Source: Polyangiaceae bacterium
GTDB lineage: Bacteria > Myxococcota_A > Polyangia > Polyangiales > Polyangiaceae
Reading direction: 5' to 3'
NCBI GenBank assembly: GCA_025453595.1
Contig: JALOQB010000029.1
Coordinates: forward strand, 1-45,845
DNA: 45,845 nucleotides
Positions 16,749-24,064 of this stretch are shown in pieces (the first letter of the stretch is position 1; each line of letters opens with the position of its first letter). A program made the position numbers and the translations under genes. Under the pieces are notes generated by a model. The model had not been told where the DNA came from, did not search any database, and saw nothing but the letters and a program-made list of their open reading frames with translations.

Positions 16749-19700
16749 ATGTCGCTTGGTTGGAAGCGTGCTCGCTGGGTGTCTCTCTTCGCTCTTTCCC
16801 TCGCCGCCGCGGGCTGCGGGGACGACGACGACGGGGGCAATCCCCCCGCAGAAAATCCCGGCGGCGCCGGGCAGGGTGGCTCCGCCGGAACCGGTGGCTC
16901 GGCCGGCGGCGGCGCGGGCGGTACCGCCGGTGCAGGCGCGGGGGGCGCCGCCGGTGCAGGCGCGGGCGGTGCAGGTGCAGGTGGTGAGGCCGGCGCCGCG
17001 GGCTCGGGGGCCGCGGGGGCGGGCGGGGACGCCGGTGCCGGCGGTGCGGGGGCAGGCGGCGCTGGCGCCGGCGGAGAGGCCGGGGCGGGCGCGGGCGGGG
17101 CCGGCAACGGCGGCGCCGGCGGCGGCGTGGGGGCGATCTTGCCGGGCCCCAGCCGCGGCGCCCCGATCGCCCTCTCGCCGGACGACACCCGGGCCGTGGT
17201 GGTCAACCGGGACGTGGGGACCGTCACGGTGCTGGCGATCGATTACTCCAGCGATCCGCCCTCGCCCACCAAGCTCGCCGAGATCGATCTCGGGAAGGGC
17301 TCCGAGCCCTGGCAAGCCGTGGTGCACCCGGACGGCGGCAAGGCGTTCGTGGTGCTCAAGAAGTCGGGCAAGCTGGTCCAGATCGACGACCTCCAGGGGT
17401 CGCCCAAGAAGGGGGCCGAGGTCGCCGTGGGCTCCGAGCCCACCGCCGTCGCGCTCACCCCGACCGGCGCCGCAGCCTGGGTCGCCAACTGGGTCGATGG
17501 CACCTTGATGAAGGTGGATACCACCTCCCTCCAGGTCGCCAGCACCGTCGACCTCAACGACGCCATGAAGGGCCCCCTGGGCGTGGCCGAGGCCCGCCCC
17601 GCCCTCTCTCACCCCCGCTCGATCGCCATCTCCAACGACGGGGACGCCGACGACGCGGACGAGAAGCTCGTCGTCACCGAGTACTACGCGGTCCGCTCCG
17701 CCTCCGACGGCGAGAACGGCGCCGACGCCGACACCAGCAAGCGCGGCTTCGTCCACGTCGTCTCTCTCGCGGACAGCGCCATCAAGACCATCGAGCTCGC
17801 TCCCATCGAGGACATGGGCTTCCGCGATCACCGGGACGGCATCGCGGGCTGCTACCCCAACCAGCTCCAGTCGGTCACCGTCAACGGCTCCAAGGCCTAC
17901 GTCGTCTCCGTCTGCGCCTCCCCCAGGGGGCCCGTCGGCGTCTTCACGGGCCCCACCGTCTCCTGCTCCGACGCCAGCACCTGCCCCGCCCCCGCGGGGG
18001 TCGTCGCTGCATGCAATGCTGGGTCATGTTCGACCCAGTGCGACGAGGACAAGGACTGTGGCGCGGTGGGGGGCAAGTGTGATCTGAGCAACGGTCGTTG
18101 CTTGCCGAACGTGGCGAGCGTGAAGACCACGACGGCGCCGGCGGTGCACGTGGTGGATCTGGAGAGCTCGGCGGTGGTGGGCAAGGCGAGCCTGAACGCG
18201 GAGTTCGACAAGCTCTACACGGCGAACGGGGCGCCGGACGACGGCGGGCGGAGGTACCCGCTGCTGGCGGATGACCTGGCCTTTGTGCCTGGGACGGGCA
18301 TCGGTTACCTGCCCGCCAACGGGACGGACGCGGTGTTCCGCGTGGTGTACGACGGGGCGACGGGGGGGTTGACGCAGGTGGGGGCGACCTCGAACAGCTT
18401 CATCGATCTGCACCCGGCGGCGATCACCGATCCGAACAAGGGGGGGCGGAACCCGATCGGGTTCGTGGTGACCAACCTGGATCATGGCGGCAAGAAGTTC
18501 GGGTTCTCGGCGAACGACGTGAGCCGGGACGTGAGCGTGGTCGACTTCAGCACCCAGGCGGTGGCGGGGGGCAACGAGCCGGTGTTCATCGCGACCAGCG
18601 CCCTGCCCGCGGCGGGCTCGCCGGAGGACCGGGTGCGGCTGGGCAAGCGCTTCTTCAACACGGGGCTGGGGCGCTGGTCGATGAAGGGGCAGGGGTGGGG
18701 CGCCTGCCAGTCGTGCCACGTGGACGGCCTCAGCGACAACGTGACCTGGTACTTCGCCCGCGGCCCTCGCCAGTCGACGAGCCTCGACGGCAGCTTCTCG
18801 AAGAAGAACCCCGCCGATCAGCGGATCTTCAACTGGACCGCGATCTTCGACGAGGTCGCCGATTTCGAGGGCAACACCCGCGGCGTATCGGGCGGGGTCG
18901 GCGCCATCGTCAAGGCGACCAGCGCGCCGCCGGCGAACGGCGACCGGATCGACCTGGCGGCGGTGCCGGTCGGAGGGCAGACCCAGAACCACGCGGGCCT
19001 CAACGGCAGCGCCGAGGACGTGGCGGACAAGTCCAACCCGCTCGGCATCGACACGCCCTCGTCGCTGGAGGACTGGGCCGAGATCACCGAGTACATGCGC
19101 ACCATCCGGGCGCCCCAGGCCCCCTCCAACCTCGACCCGGCCCAGGTCGCCGCGGGCCGCGACCTCTTCCAGGGGGCGAATTGCCAGGGGTGCCACGGCG
19201 GCGACAAGTGGACCGTCTCCTCCCTGTTCTACAACCCCACCGTCGCCACCACCGGCGCCCTCAAGACCGCCACCTGGACCAAGCCTGGCAACCTCCCCGC
19301 CGCGGTCCTCCCCTCCACCGACCCGACCAAGCAGCTGATGCGCGCCGGCAACGCCGCCAACGACCAGCTCCTCTGCGTGCTCCGCAACGTCGGCACCTTC
19401 AACGCCTCCGAGCCGGAGCTGGGCGTCTCCGAGCTCCGCGCCGACATGAGCACCCCGGCTCAGGGCGACGCCGCCGACGCTCGCGGCTTCAATCCCCCCT
19501 CGCTCCTCGGCATGAGCGTGGGGGCCCCCTACTTCCACAACGGCGGCGCCCGGTCCCTGGAGGGGGCCTTCACCGAGATCTTCGGCAAGCACCACCGCTC
19601 GCTCTCCGAGAATTTCTTGCTCGACGACGCCAGCGGCGCCAAGCGCAAGGCCCTCGTCCAGTTCCTCCTCTCCATCGACGACGGCGCCCAGGCCTTCCCG

Positions 19701-19754
19701 GTCCCGGCCTCCGGCGGCGCGGCCCCCGGCGGCGTCCTCTGCAAGACCCCCTGA
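16749..19754 (+). CDS. Large lipoprotein: Gly-rich linker, YVTN-type propeller, Cys-rich insert and diheme cytochrome c domain
   Basis: A 1,001-residue protein. The ATG at 16749 has a GGGAGG box 6 nt upstream. The signal peptide ends in LSLAAAGC (lipobox), so it is a surface or periplasmic lipoprotein. Residues about 35-135 are a Gly/Ala/Thr-rich linker. A propeller follows, with YVTN-like blades (ALSPDDTRAVVVNRDVGTV, EPWQAVVHPDGGKAFVV, EPTAVALTPTGAAAWVANWV). Near residues 405-460 is a Cys-rich insert (CSDASTCPAP, CDEDKDCGAVGGKCDLSNGR). The C-terminal third carries two c-type heme sites, CQSCH at 653-657 and CQGCH at 812-816, as in cytochrome c peroxidase/MauG-like proteins. APYFHNGGARSLEGAF near the end is typical of that family. 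The likely role is electron transfer or peroxide/metal redox at the cell surface. It is divergent from a LysR gene that may control it. Confidence 0.92.
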   Translation: MSLGWKRARWVSLFALSLAAAGCGDDDDGGNPPAENPGGAGQGGSAGTGGSAGGGAGGTAGAGAGGAAGAGAGGAGAGGEAGAAGSGAAGAGGDAGAGGAGAGGAGAGGEAGAGAGGAGNGGAGGGVGAILPGPSRGAPIALSPDDTRAVVVNRDVGTVTVLAIDYSSDPPSPTKLAEIDLGKGSEPWQAVVHPDGGKAFVVLKKSGKLVQIDDLQGSPKKGAEVAVGSEPTAVALTPTGAAAWVANWVDGTLMKVDTTSLQVASTVDLNDAMKGPLGVAEARPALSHPRSIAISNDGDADDADEKLVVTEYYAVRSASDGENGADADTSKRGFVHVVSLADSAIKTIELAPIEDMGFRDHRDGIAGCYPNQLQSVTVNGSKAYVVSVCASPRGPVGVFTGPTVSCSDASTCPAPAGVVAACNAGSCSTQCDEDKDCGAVGGKCDLSNGRCLPNVASVKTTTAPAVHVVDLESSAVVGKASLNAEFDKLYTANGAPDDGGRRYPLLADDLAFVPGTGIGYLPANGTDAVFRVVYDGATGGLTQVGATSNSFIDLHPAAITDPNKGGRNPIGFVVTNLDHGGKKFGFSANDVSRDVSVVDFSTQAVAGGNEPVFIATSALPAAGSPEDRVRLGKRFFNTGLGRWSMKGQGWGACQSCHVDGLSDNVTWYFARGPRQSTSLDGSFSKKNPADQRIFNWTAIFDEVADFEGNTRGVSGGVGAIVKATSAPPANGDRIDLAAVPVGGQTQNHAGLNGSAEDVADKSNPLGIDTPSSLEDWAEITEYMRTIRAPQAPSNLDPAQVAAGRDLFQGANCQGCHGGDKWTVSSLFYNPTVATTGALKTATWTKPGNLPAAVLPSTDPTKQLMRAGNAANDQLLCVLRNVGTFNASEPELGVSELRADMSTPAQGDAADARGFNPPSLLGMSVGAPYFHNGGARSLEGAFTEIFGKHHRSLSENFLLDDASGAKRKALVQFLLSIDDGAQAFPVPASGGAAPGGVLCKTP

Positions 19755-19797
19755 GCGGGGTTCCCTGCCGGTCCCGGGGCGCGTTACCATCCTTCCC

Positions 19798-20844
19798 ATG
19801 CGCTCCCTCCTCCCGCTGTCCCTCTGCCTCCTCCTCGCCTGCTCCCCCGAGTCCGAGTCCTCCTCCGGCGACGGCGCCCTCGGCGGCAAGGGGGGGGCCT
19901 CCGGAAGTTCCGGACAGGGGGGCTCCAGCGGCAAGGCCGGCTCCGGCGGCAAGGCCGGCTCCGGTGGCACCGCGGGCACCGGCGGCACCGCAGGCACCGC
20001 GGGCTCCGGCGGGGCCGGTGCCTCCGGCTCCTCGGGGCAGGGCGGTGGCGGACCGGCCTGCGGCCTCTCCACCGGCAAGGCCGCCTGCGACACATGTCTG
20101 GATGCCTCCTGCTGCTCCCAGGAGTCCGCCTGCGCCTCCGACCCCCAGTGCCAGCTGCTGCTCGACTGCGTGGCGAAGTGCAGTGACCCTTCGTGCACCA
20201 ACGATTGTGGCTCAAAGCATCCCGGGGCGGTCGATGCTTACAACAACCTGATCGACTGCTTCTCCGGGCCCTGCGGCTCATCCTGCAACAACGGGGGCAG
20301 CGGCGGCACCGCAGGCACCGGGGGCACCGCAGGCACCGCAGGCACCGGCGGCACCGCAGGCACCGGCGGGACGGCTGGGGCGGGCGCGGCGGGTGCGGGC
20401 GGGGCAGGGCAGGGGGGGAGCGGTCCGACGGAGGACCCTTTCGAGACGTACCGGCAGCAGTGCGTGGACAAGATCAACGAGTACCGGGCCTCCATCGGGC
20501 TCGCGCCTTACGAGCGCTGGAAGGAGGGGGAGGCCTGCGCCGACAAGATGGCGGACCACGACGCGGACGTGAACATCCCCCACGATGGGTTCAACCAGGG
20601 CATCTGCTCGCCCAAGGGCAACGGGCAGAACGAGTGCCCCGGCTACGGGAGCCCGGACGCGCTCAACGGGTGCCTGGCGCAGATGTGGGCCGAGGGGCCC
20701 TCGCCCAACAACGAGTGGAGCATCCCCCACGGGCACTACCTGAACATGGTGGGCAACTACACGTACCAGGGGTTCCAGGTGAACTTCACCCGGGTCGCCT
20801 GCGGCTTCTCCAGCAAGGGCTGGTTCCTGCAAAACTTCCAGTGA
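19798..20844 (+). CDS. CAP (SCP/PR-1)-domain lipoprotein with Gly/Thr-rich linkers
   Basis: A 348-residue protein. The signal peptide ends in CLLLACS (lipobox). A Gly/Ser/Thr linker (about 25-80) leads to a Cys-rich module (CGLSTGKAACDTCLDASCC and following, about 14 Cys up to residue 162), then a second Gly/Thr/Ala linker. Residues about 218-348 are a CAP domain: CVDKINEYRASIGLAPYERW is the usual first helix, with DKMADHDADVNIPHDGF and a final GHYLNMVGNYTYQGF / VACGFS block. CAP proteins bind lipids or act as secreted effectors. No protease activity is implied. It lies 43 bp after the diheme gene on the same strand and may be cotranscribed. No clear ribosome site precedes the ATG. Confidence 0.9.
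   Translation: MRSLLPLSLCLLLACSPESESSSGDGALGGKGGASGSSGQGGSSGKAGSGGKAGSGGTAGTGGTAGTAGSGGAGASGSSGQGGGGPACGLSTGKAACDTCLDASCCSQESACASDPQCQLLLDCVAKCSDPSCTNDCGSKHPGAVDAYNNLIDCFSGPCGSSCNNGGSGGTAGTGGTAGTAGTGGTAGTGGTAGAGAAGAGGAGQGGSGPTEDPFETYRQQCVDKINEYRASIGLAPYERWKEGEACADKMADHDADVNIPHDGFNQGICSPKGNGQNECPGYGSPDALNGCLAQMWAEGPSPNNEWSIPHGHYLNMVGNYTYQGFQVNFTRVACGFSSKGWFLQNFQ
19903..19917 (+). repeat. Dispersed 15-mer GGAAGTTCCGGACAG
   Basis: A perfect copy in the linker of the CAP lipoprotein, read in frame as part of Ser-Gly-Ser-Ser-Gly-Gln. One of four perfect copies in the window. Confidence 0.8.
20304..20372 (+). repeat. Tandem 9-bp coding repeat (GGCACCGCA and variants)
   Basis: About seven near-identical 9-bp units encode Gly-Thr-Ala/Gly-Thr-Gly in the second linker of the CAP lipoprotein. 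A shorter set of the same unit lies in its first linker near 19966-20000. The perfect in-frame periodicity means slippage would lengthen or shorten the linker without breaking the gene. Confidence 0.8.
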
Positions 20845-20899
20845 TGCTCCGCTGACCCTCCCCGACGGGCTGCTTGTTCCCTAGAACAGAGGGGTTGCC

Positions 20900-21379
20900 A
20901 TGGCGATCGCGACCTCTGAACTGATCCTGGCGCTGCGCACGACCGCGGAGCGGCTGCTGCTGGGCGCCGACTACAAGTGGACCCACCTGGGGGCCTGCAA
21001 CTGCGGGCACCTGGCCCAGACGCTGACCCCCTACACCCGCGAGGAGATCCATCGGTTCGCGCTGCAGCGCCCGGGGGACTGGGCCGAGCAGGCGGCCGAG
21101 TACTGCACCCAGAGCGGCCTGCCCATCGACGCGATCTTCGAGACCATGCACCGGGTCGGCCTCTCCGCCGAGGACATCGCCCACCTGGAGCGCCTCTCGG
21201 ATCGCCGCGTCCTCGCCCGCCTGCCCCCCGCCGTCGCCTTCGCCATCGATTACCGCAGCCGCGACCATGTGGTCGCTTACCTGCAGGCCTGGGCCTCGCT
21301 GCTCGAGGGCGAGCTGCCGCCGGAGCCGCTGCCCTTCCCCGCCGCGCCGCCCGCCCCCTCGCGCCAGCGCGCCGCCTGA
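20900..21379 (+). CDS. Conserved-looking protein of unknown function with a CNCGHL motif
   Basis: A 159-residue, mostly helical soluble protein. Notable motifs are RLLLGADYKWTHLGACNCGH near residues 19-38, AEYC at about 72, and LSDRRVLARLP near 106, then an acidic C-terminal helix (AYLQAWASLLEGEL) and a Pro-rich tail. The Cys-Asn-Cys-Gly-His cluster could bind a metal, but no family or reaction is recognisable. The ATG at 20900 has an AGAGG-like box upstream. The stop is one base away from the stop of the convergent lipoprotein gene, so there is no room for a separate terminator. Confidence 0.75.
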   Translation: MAIATSELILALRTTAERLLLGADYKWTHLGACNCGHLAQTLTPYTREEIHRFALQRPGDWAEQAAEYCTQSGLPIDAIFETMHRVGLSAEDIAHLERLSDRRVLARLPPAVAFAIDYRSRDHVVAYLQAWASLLEGELPPEPLPFPAAPPAPSRQRAA

Positions 21380-21380
21380 T

Positions 21381-21782
21381 TCAGAGCCGGTAAGCCTGCC
21401 GCAGCTGGGTCGTGGCGCTGATGCAGGCGTCCTGGAGCTTGCGGGCCTGGGCCTGCTTCTTCTCGGCCTCGTCCAGCCGGGCGTCGATCTGGGCGCTGAG
21501 CGCCGGGTCGTGCTGGTCCAGCAGGGCCCGCGCCTCGAGCTGGAGCCGCGCCGCCTCGACCACCGGCGCGAAGGCCTCTCCGCAGGCCCGCCGCGCCTCG
21601 CAGACGTCCGGCAGGGTGCAGGGGGCGTTCTGGAGGCGCTGGAGCGCGGCGGCCTTCTCGCGTCGATCCATCATGATCAATGTATCAATATGTTCAACCA
21701 TGTGCCCTGCTTCCTCGCGGCGAGCCTGGTCCTGACCGCAGGCGAGGAGGGGGAGGGCGAGGGCGAGGGCGAGGGGGCGCAT
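21381..21782 (-). CDS. Small helical lipoprotein
   Basis: A 133-residue protein. The signal peptide MRPLALALALPLLACG ends in a clear lipobox (LLAC). The mature part is helical and charged (EHIDTLIMMDRREKAAALQR, ARLDEAEKKQAQARKLQDA), with five Cys after the lipidated one. The start ATG overlaps the stop of the acyl-CoA dehydrogenase gene (TGATG), so translation is probably coupled. The family was not recognised. Confidence 0.75.
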   Translation of the reverse strand: MRPLALALALPLLACGQDQARREEAGHMVEHIDTLIMMDRREKAAALQRLQNAPCTLPDVCEARRACGEAFAPVVEAARLQLEARALLDQHDPALSAQIDARLDEAEKKQAQARKLQDACISATTQLRQAYRL

Positions 21783-22924
21783 CAGTAGCCTTCGAGCTTG
21801 CAGATGATCTCGTTCATGATCTCGCGGGTGCCGCCGCCGATGGGGTAGAGGCGAGCGTCGCGGAAGAGGCGTTCGACGAGGAACTCGCGCATGTACCCGT
21901 AGCCACCGTGGAGCTGGACGGCCTGATCGCAGACCTCGCAGCACATGTCCGTGGCGGTGTTCTTGGCCATGGCGGCGAGGGCGGTGACGTCGTGGCCGAG
22001 GGCGAGGCGGTGGAGGGCCTCGTTGGTGAGGGCGCGGGCGGCGGCGATGCGGGTGGCCATGTCGGCGAGGCGGTGGCGGAGCACCTGGAAGCCGGTGAGG
22101 CTCTTGCCGAAGGCGTGGCGCTCGCGGGCGTAGGCGACGGTCTCCTGGTAGGCGAGCTGGGCGATGGCGACGCACTGGGAGGCGAGCATCAGGCGCTCGG
22201 TGGCGAAGTTCTGGAGGATGGCGAGGAAGCCGGAGTTCTCGGCGCCGAGGAGGTTGGCGGCGGGGACGAGGCAATCCTCGAAGGAGAGCTCGGCGGTGTC
22301 GCTGGCCCACCAGCCCATCTTGTCGAGCTTGCGGCTGACCCGGAAGCCCGGCGTCCCGCGCTCGACCACCAGCAGCGAGATGCCCCCGTGGCCCTCGCCG
22401 CCGGTGCGTACGGCGACGGTGAGGAGGTCGGCGCGGCAGCCGGAGGTGATGAAGGTCTTGGCGCCGTTGACGACGTAGTGATCCCCCTGGCGCACGGCGC
22501 GGGTCTGGAGGCGCGCCACATCGCTGCCTCCGCTGGGCTCGGTGATGGCGAGGGCGGCGATCTTCTCGCCCGCCAGCACCGGGGGGATGAAGCGGCGCTG
22601 CTGCTCCTCCGAGCCCAGCGACAGGAGGGGGGGCAGCGCGATGGCGAGGCTCCCGAGGCCGACCACGGTGCCGACGGAGCGCCCGTGGATCAGCAGCTCC
22701 TCGGAGGTCGCCAGGGCCAGCGCCAGGTCGCCCCCGCCCCCGCCCAGGTGCTCCGGGAAGGACAGCCCCAGCAGCCCGGCCTCGGCTGCCTTGCGGTACA
22801 GCTCCCGGGGGAACTCGCCGGCCTCCTCCCAGGAGCGGGCGTGGGGGGCGATCTCTTGCTGGGCAAAGCGCCGGGCCTGGGCCCGTAGCTGCGCGTGGAC
22901 CTCGGTCTCGAAGAGCGGCTGCAT
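21782..22924 (-). CDS. Acyl-CoA dehydrogenase
   Basis: A 380-residue flavoprotein of the usual length. It oxidises acyl-CoA to the trans-2-enoyl-CoA and passes electrons to ETF. Family signatures: ALAITEPSGGSDVARLQTRA (signature 1), KTFITSG, and QLHGGYGYMREFLVERLFRD (signature 2). At the C-terminal position where medium-chain enzymes carry the catalytic Glu (YEGT), this protein has GGGT. A Glu is present instead at residue 243 in FATERLML, the position used by isovaleryl-CoA and long-chain dehydrogenases, so a branched- or long-chain substrate is more likely. The ATG at 22924 gives the normal N-terminus. It is divergent from cysE (63 bp between starts) and coupled to the downstream lipoprotein. 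Confidence 0.95.
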   Translation of the reverse strand: MQPLFETEVHAQLRAQARRFAQQEIAPHARSWEEAGEFPRELYRKAAEAGLLGLSFPEHLGGGGGDLALALATSEELLIHGRSVGTVVGLGSLAIALPPLLSLGSEEQQRRFIPPVLAGEKIAALAITEPSGGSDVARLQTRAVRQGDHYVVNGAKTFITSGCRADLLTVAVRTGGEGHGGISLLVVERGTPGFRVSRKLDKMGWWASDTAELSFEDCLVPAANLLGAENSGFLAILQNFATERLMLASQCVAIAQLAYQETVAYARERHAFGKSLTGFQVLRHRLADMATRIAAARALTNEALHRLALGHDVTALAAMAKNTATDMCCEVCDQAVQLHGGYGYMREFLVERLFRDARLYPIGGGTREIMNEIICKLEGY

Positions 22925-22987
22925 CGCCCCCAGTGTAGCGGCAGCGGGCCACGGGCGGGGAGGGCTGTCGCGTGGTAACGTGGCCCC

Positions 22988-24019
22988 GTGACCTCCGTTC
23001 GTACCGAGCAAGACGCCGAGCTCCCCGCCCTGGTGGAGGGCCTCCTCGAGAGCTACCGCTCCGAGCCCCGCGCTCACCACATCAACCGCCGCTTCCTGCC
23101 CTCTCGTGACGAGATCATCGAGATCATCGGGCTGCTCCTGCAGCTGATGTACCCGGGCTACTACGGGCGCCAGGACCTGACCGACCAGAACCTGCCCTAC
23201 CACACCGGCGTCCTGCTCTCGACGGTCCGCGACAAGCTCCAGCGCCAGATCTCCGTCTGTCTCTGCTACCACAAGGAGGCCCACGGCGAGTGTCCCGACG
23301 CCGCCGAGCGCTTCTCCCGCCACCACGCCGTCGAGCTCACCAAGGCTTTCCTCCGCCAGCTCCCGGCCATCCGCTCCACCCTCATCCTCGACGTCCAGGC
23401 CGCCTACGACGGTGACCCCGCCGCCACCCACCTCGACGAGATCATCCTCGCTTACCCCGGCCTCCTCGCCGTCACCGTCTACCGCATCGCCCACGCCCTC
23501 CATGAGCTCGAGGTCCCCCTCATGCCTCGCATCATGACCGAGTGGGCCCACGCGCACACCGGCGCCGACATCCACCCCGGCGCCTCCATCGGCCCTCGCT
23601 TCTTCATCGACCACGCCACCGGCGTCGTCATCGGCGAGACGTCCACCATCGGCGAGAACGTCAAGCTCTACCAGGGCGTCACCCTCGGCGCCCTCTCCCA
23701 CCCTCGCGACGACCAGGGCCGCGTCATCCGCGGCACCAAGCGCCACCCCTCCGTCGAGGACAACGTCACCCTCTACGCCAACGCGACGATCCTTGGTGGT
23801 CAAACGGTCGTCGGCGCCTCGACCATCGTGGGCGGCTCGGTCTTCCTGTCGCACAGCGTCGAGCCCTTCTCCCGGGTGGCGGTGAAGCCCCCGGAGCTCC
23901 AGCTCCGCCTCGCGCGCTCCGTCGCCCGCTCCGCAGAAGAGGCGGCCACCCCGCGCCCCGCGCCGGTCGAGGAGCCCCCCCCGGACCCCCGGGAGGACGT
24001 GGACGCCGCCGAGGAGTGA
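22988..24019 (+). CDS. cysE: Serine O-acetyltransferase
   Basis: A 343-residue enzyme that makes O-acetylserine from serine and acetyl-CoA, the first step of cysteine synthesis, in the cytosol. An N-terminal helical domain (residues 1-185) is longer than in the E. coli protein. The left-handed beta-helix follows, with hexapeptide repeats and the catalytic His/Asp region HTGADIHPGASIGPRFFIDH, then TGVVIGETSTIGENVKLYQG and RHPSVEDNVTLYANATILGG. The C-terminal 40 residues are Pro/Glu-rich. The start is a GTG at 22988. Nearly every codon ends in C. cysS lies 11 kb away on the other strand. The symbol is used for the function; the long N-terminal domain is like the EpsC/SatA type. Confidence 0.93.
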   Translation: MTSVRTEQDAELPALVEGLLESYRSEPRAHHINRRFLPSRDEIIEIIGLLLQLMYPGYYGRQDLTDQNLPYHTGVLLSTVRDKLQRQISVCLCYHKEAHGECPDAAERFSRHHAVELTKAFLRQLPAIRSTLILDVQAAYDGDPAATHLDEIILAYPGLLAVTVYRIAHALHELEVPLMPRIMTEWAHAHTGADIHPGASIGPRFFIDHATGVVIGETSTIGENVKLYQGVTLGALSHPRDDQGRVIRGTKRHPSVEDNVTLYANATILGGQTVVGASTIVGGSVFLSHSVEPFSRVAVKPPELQLRLARSVARSAEEAATPRPAPVEEPPPDPREDVDAAEE

Positions 24020-24064
24020 GCCCCCGGTCAGCCCCGGAACCTCTCCTTCGTCCCTGCGCTGACC

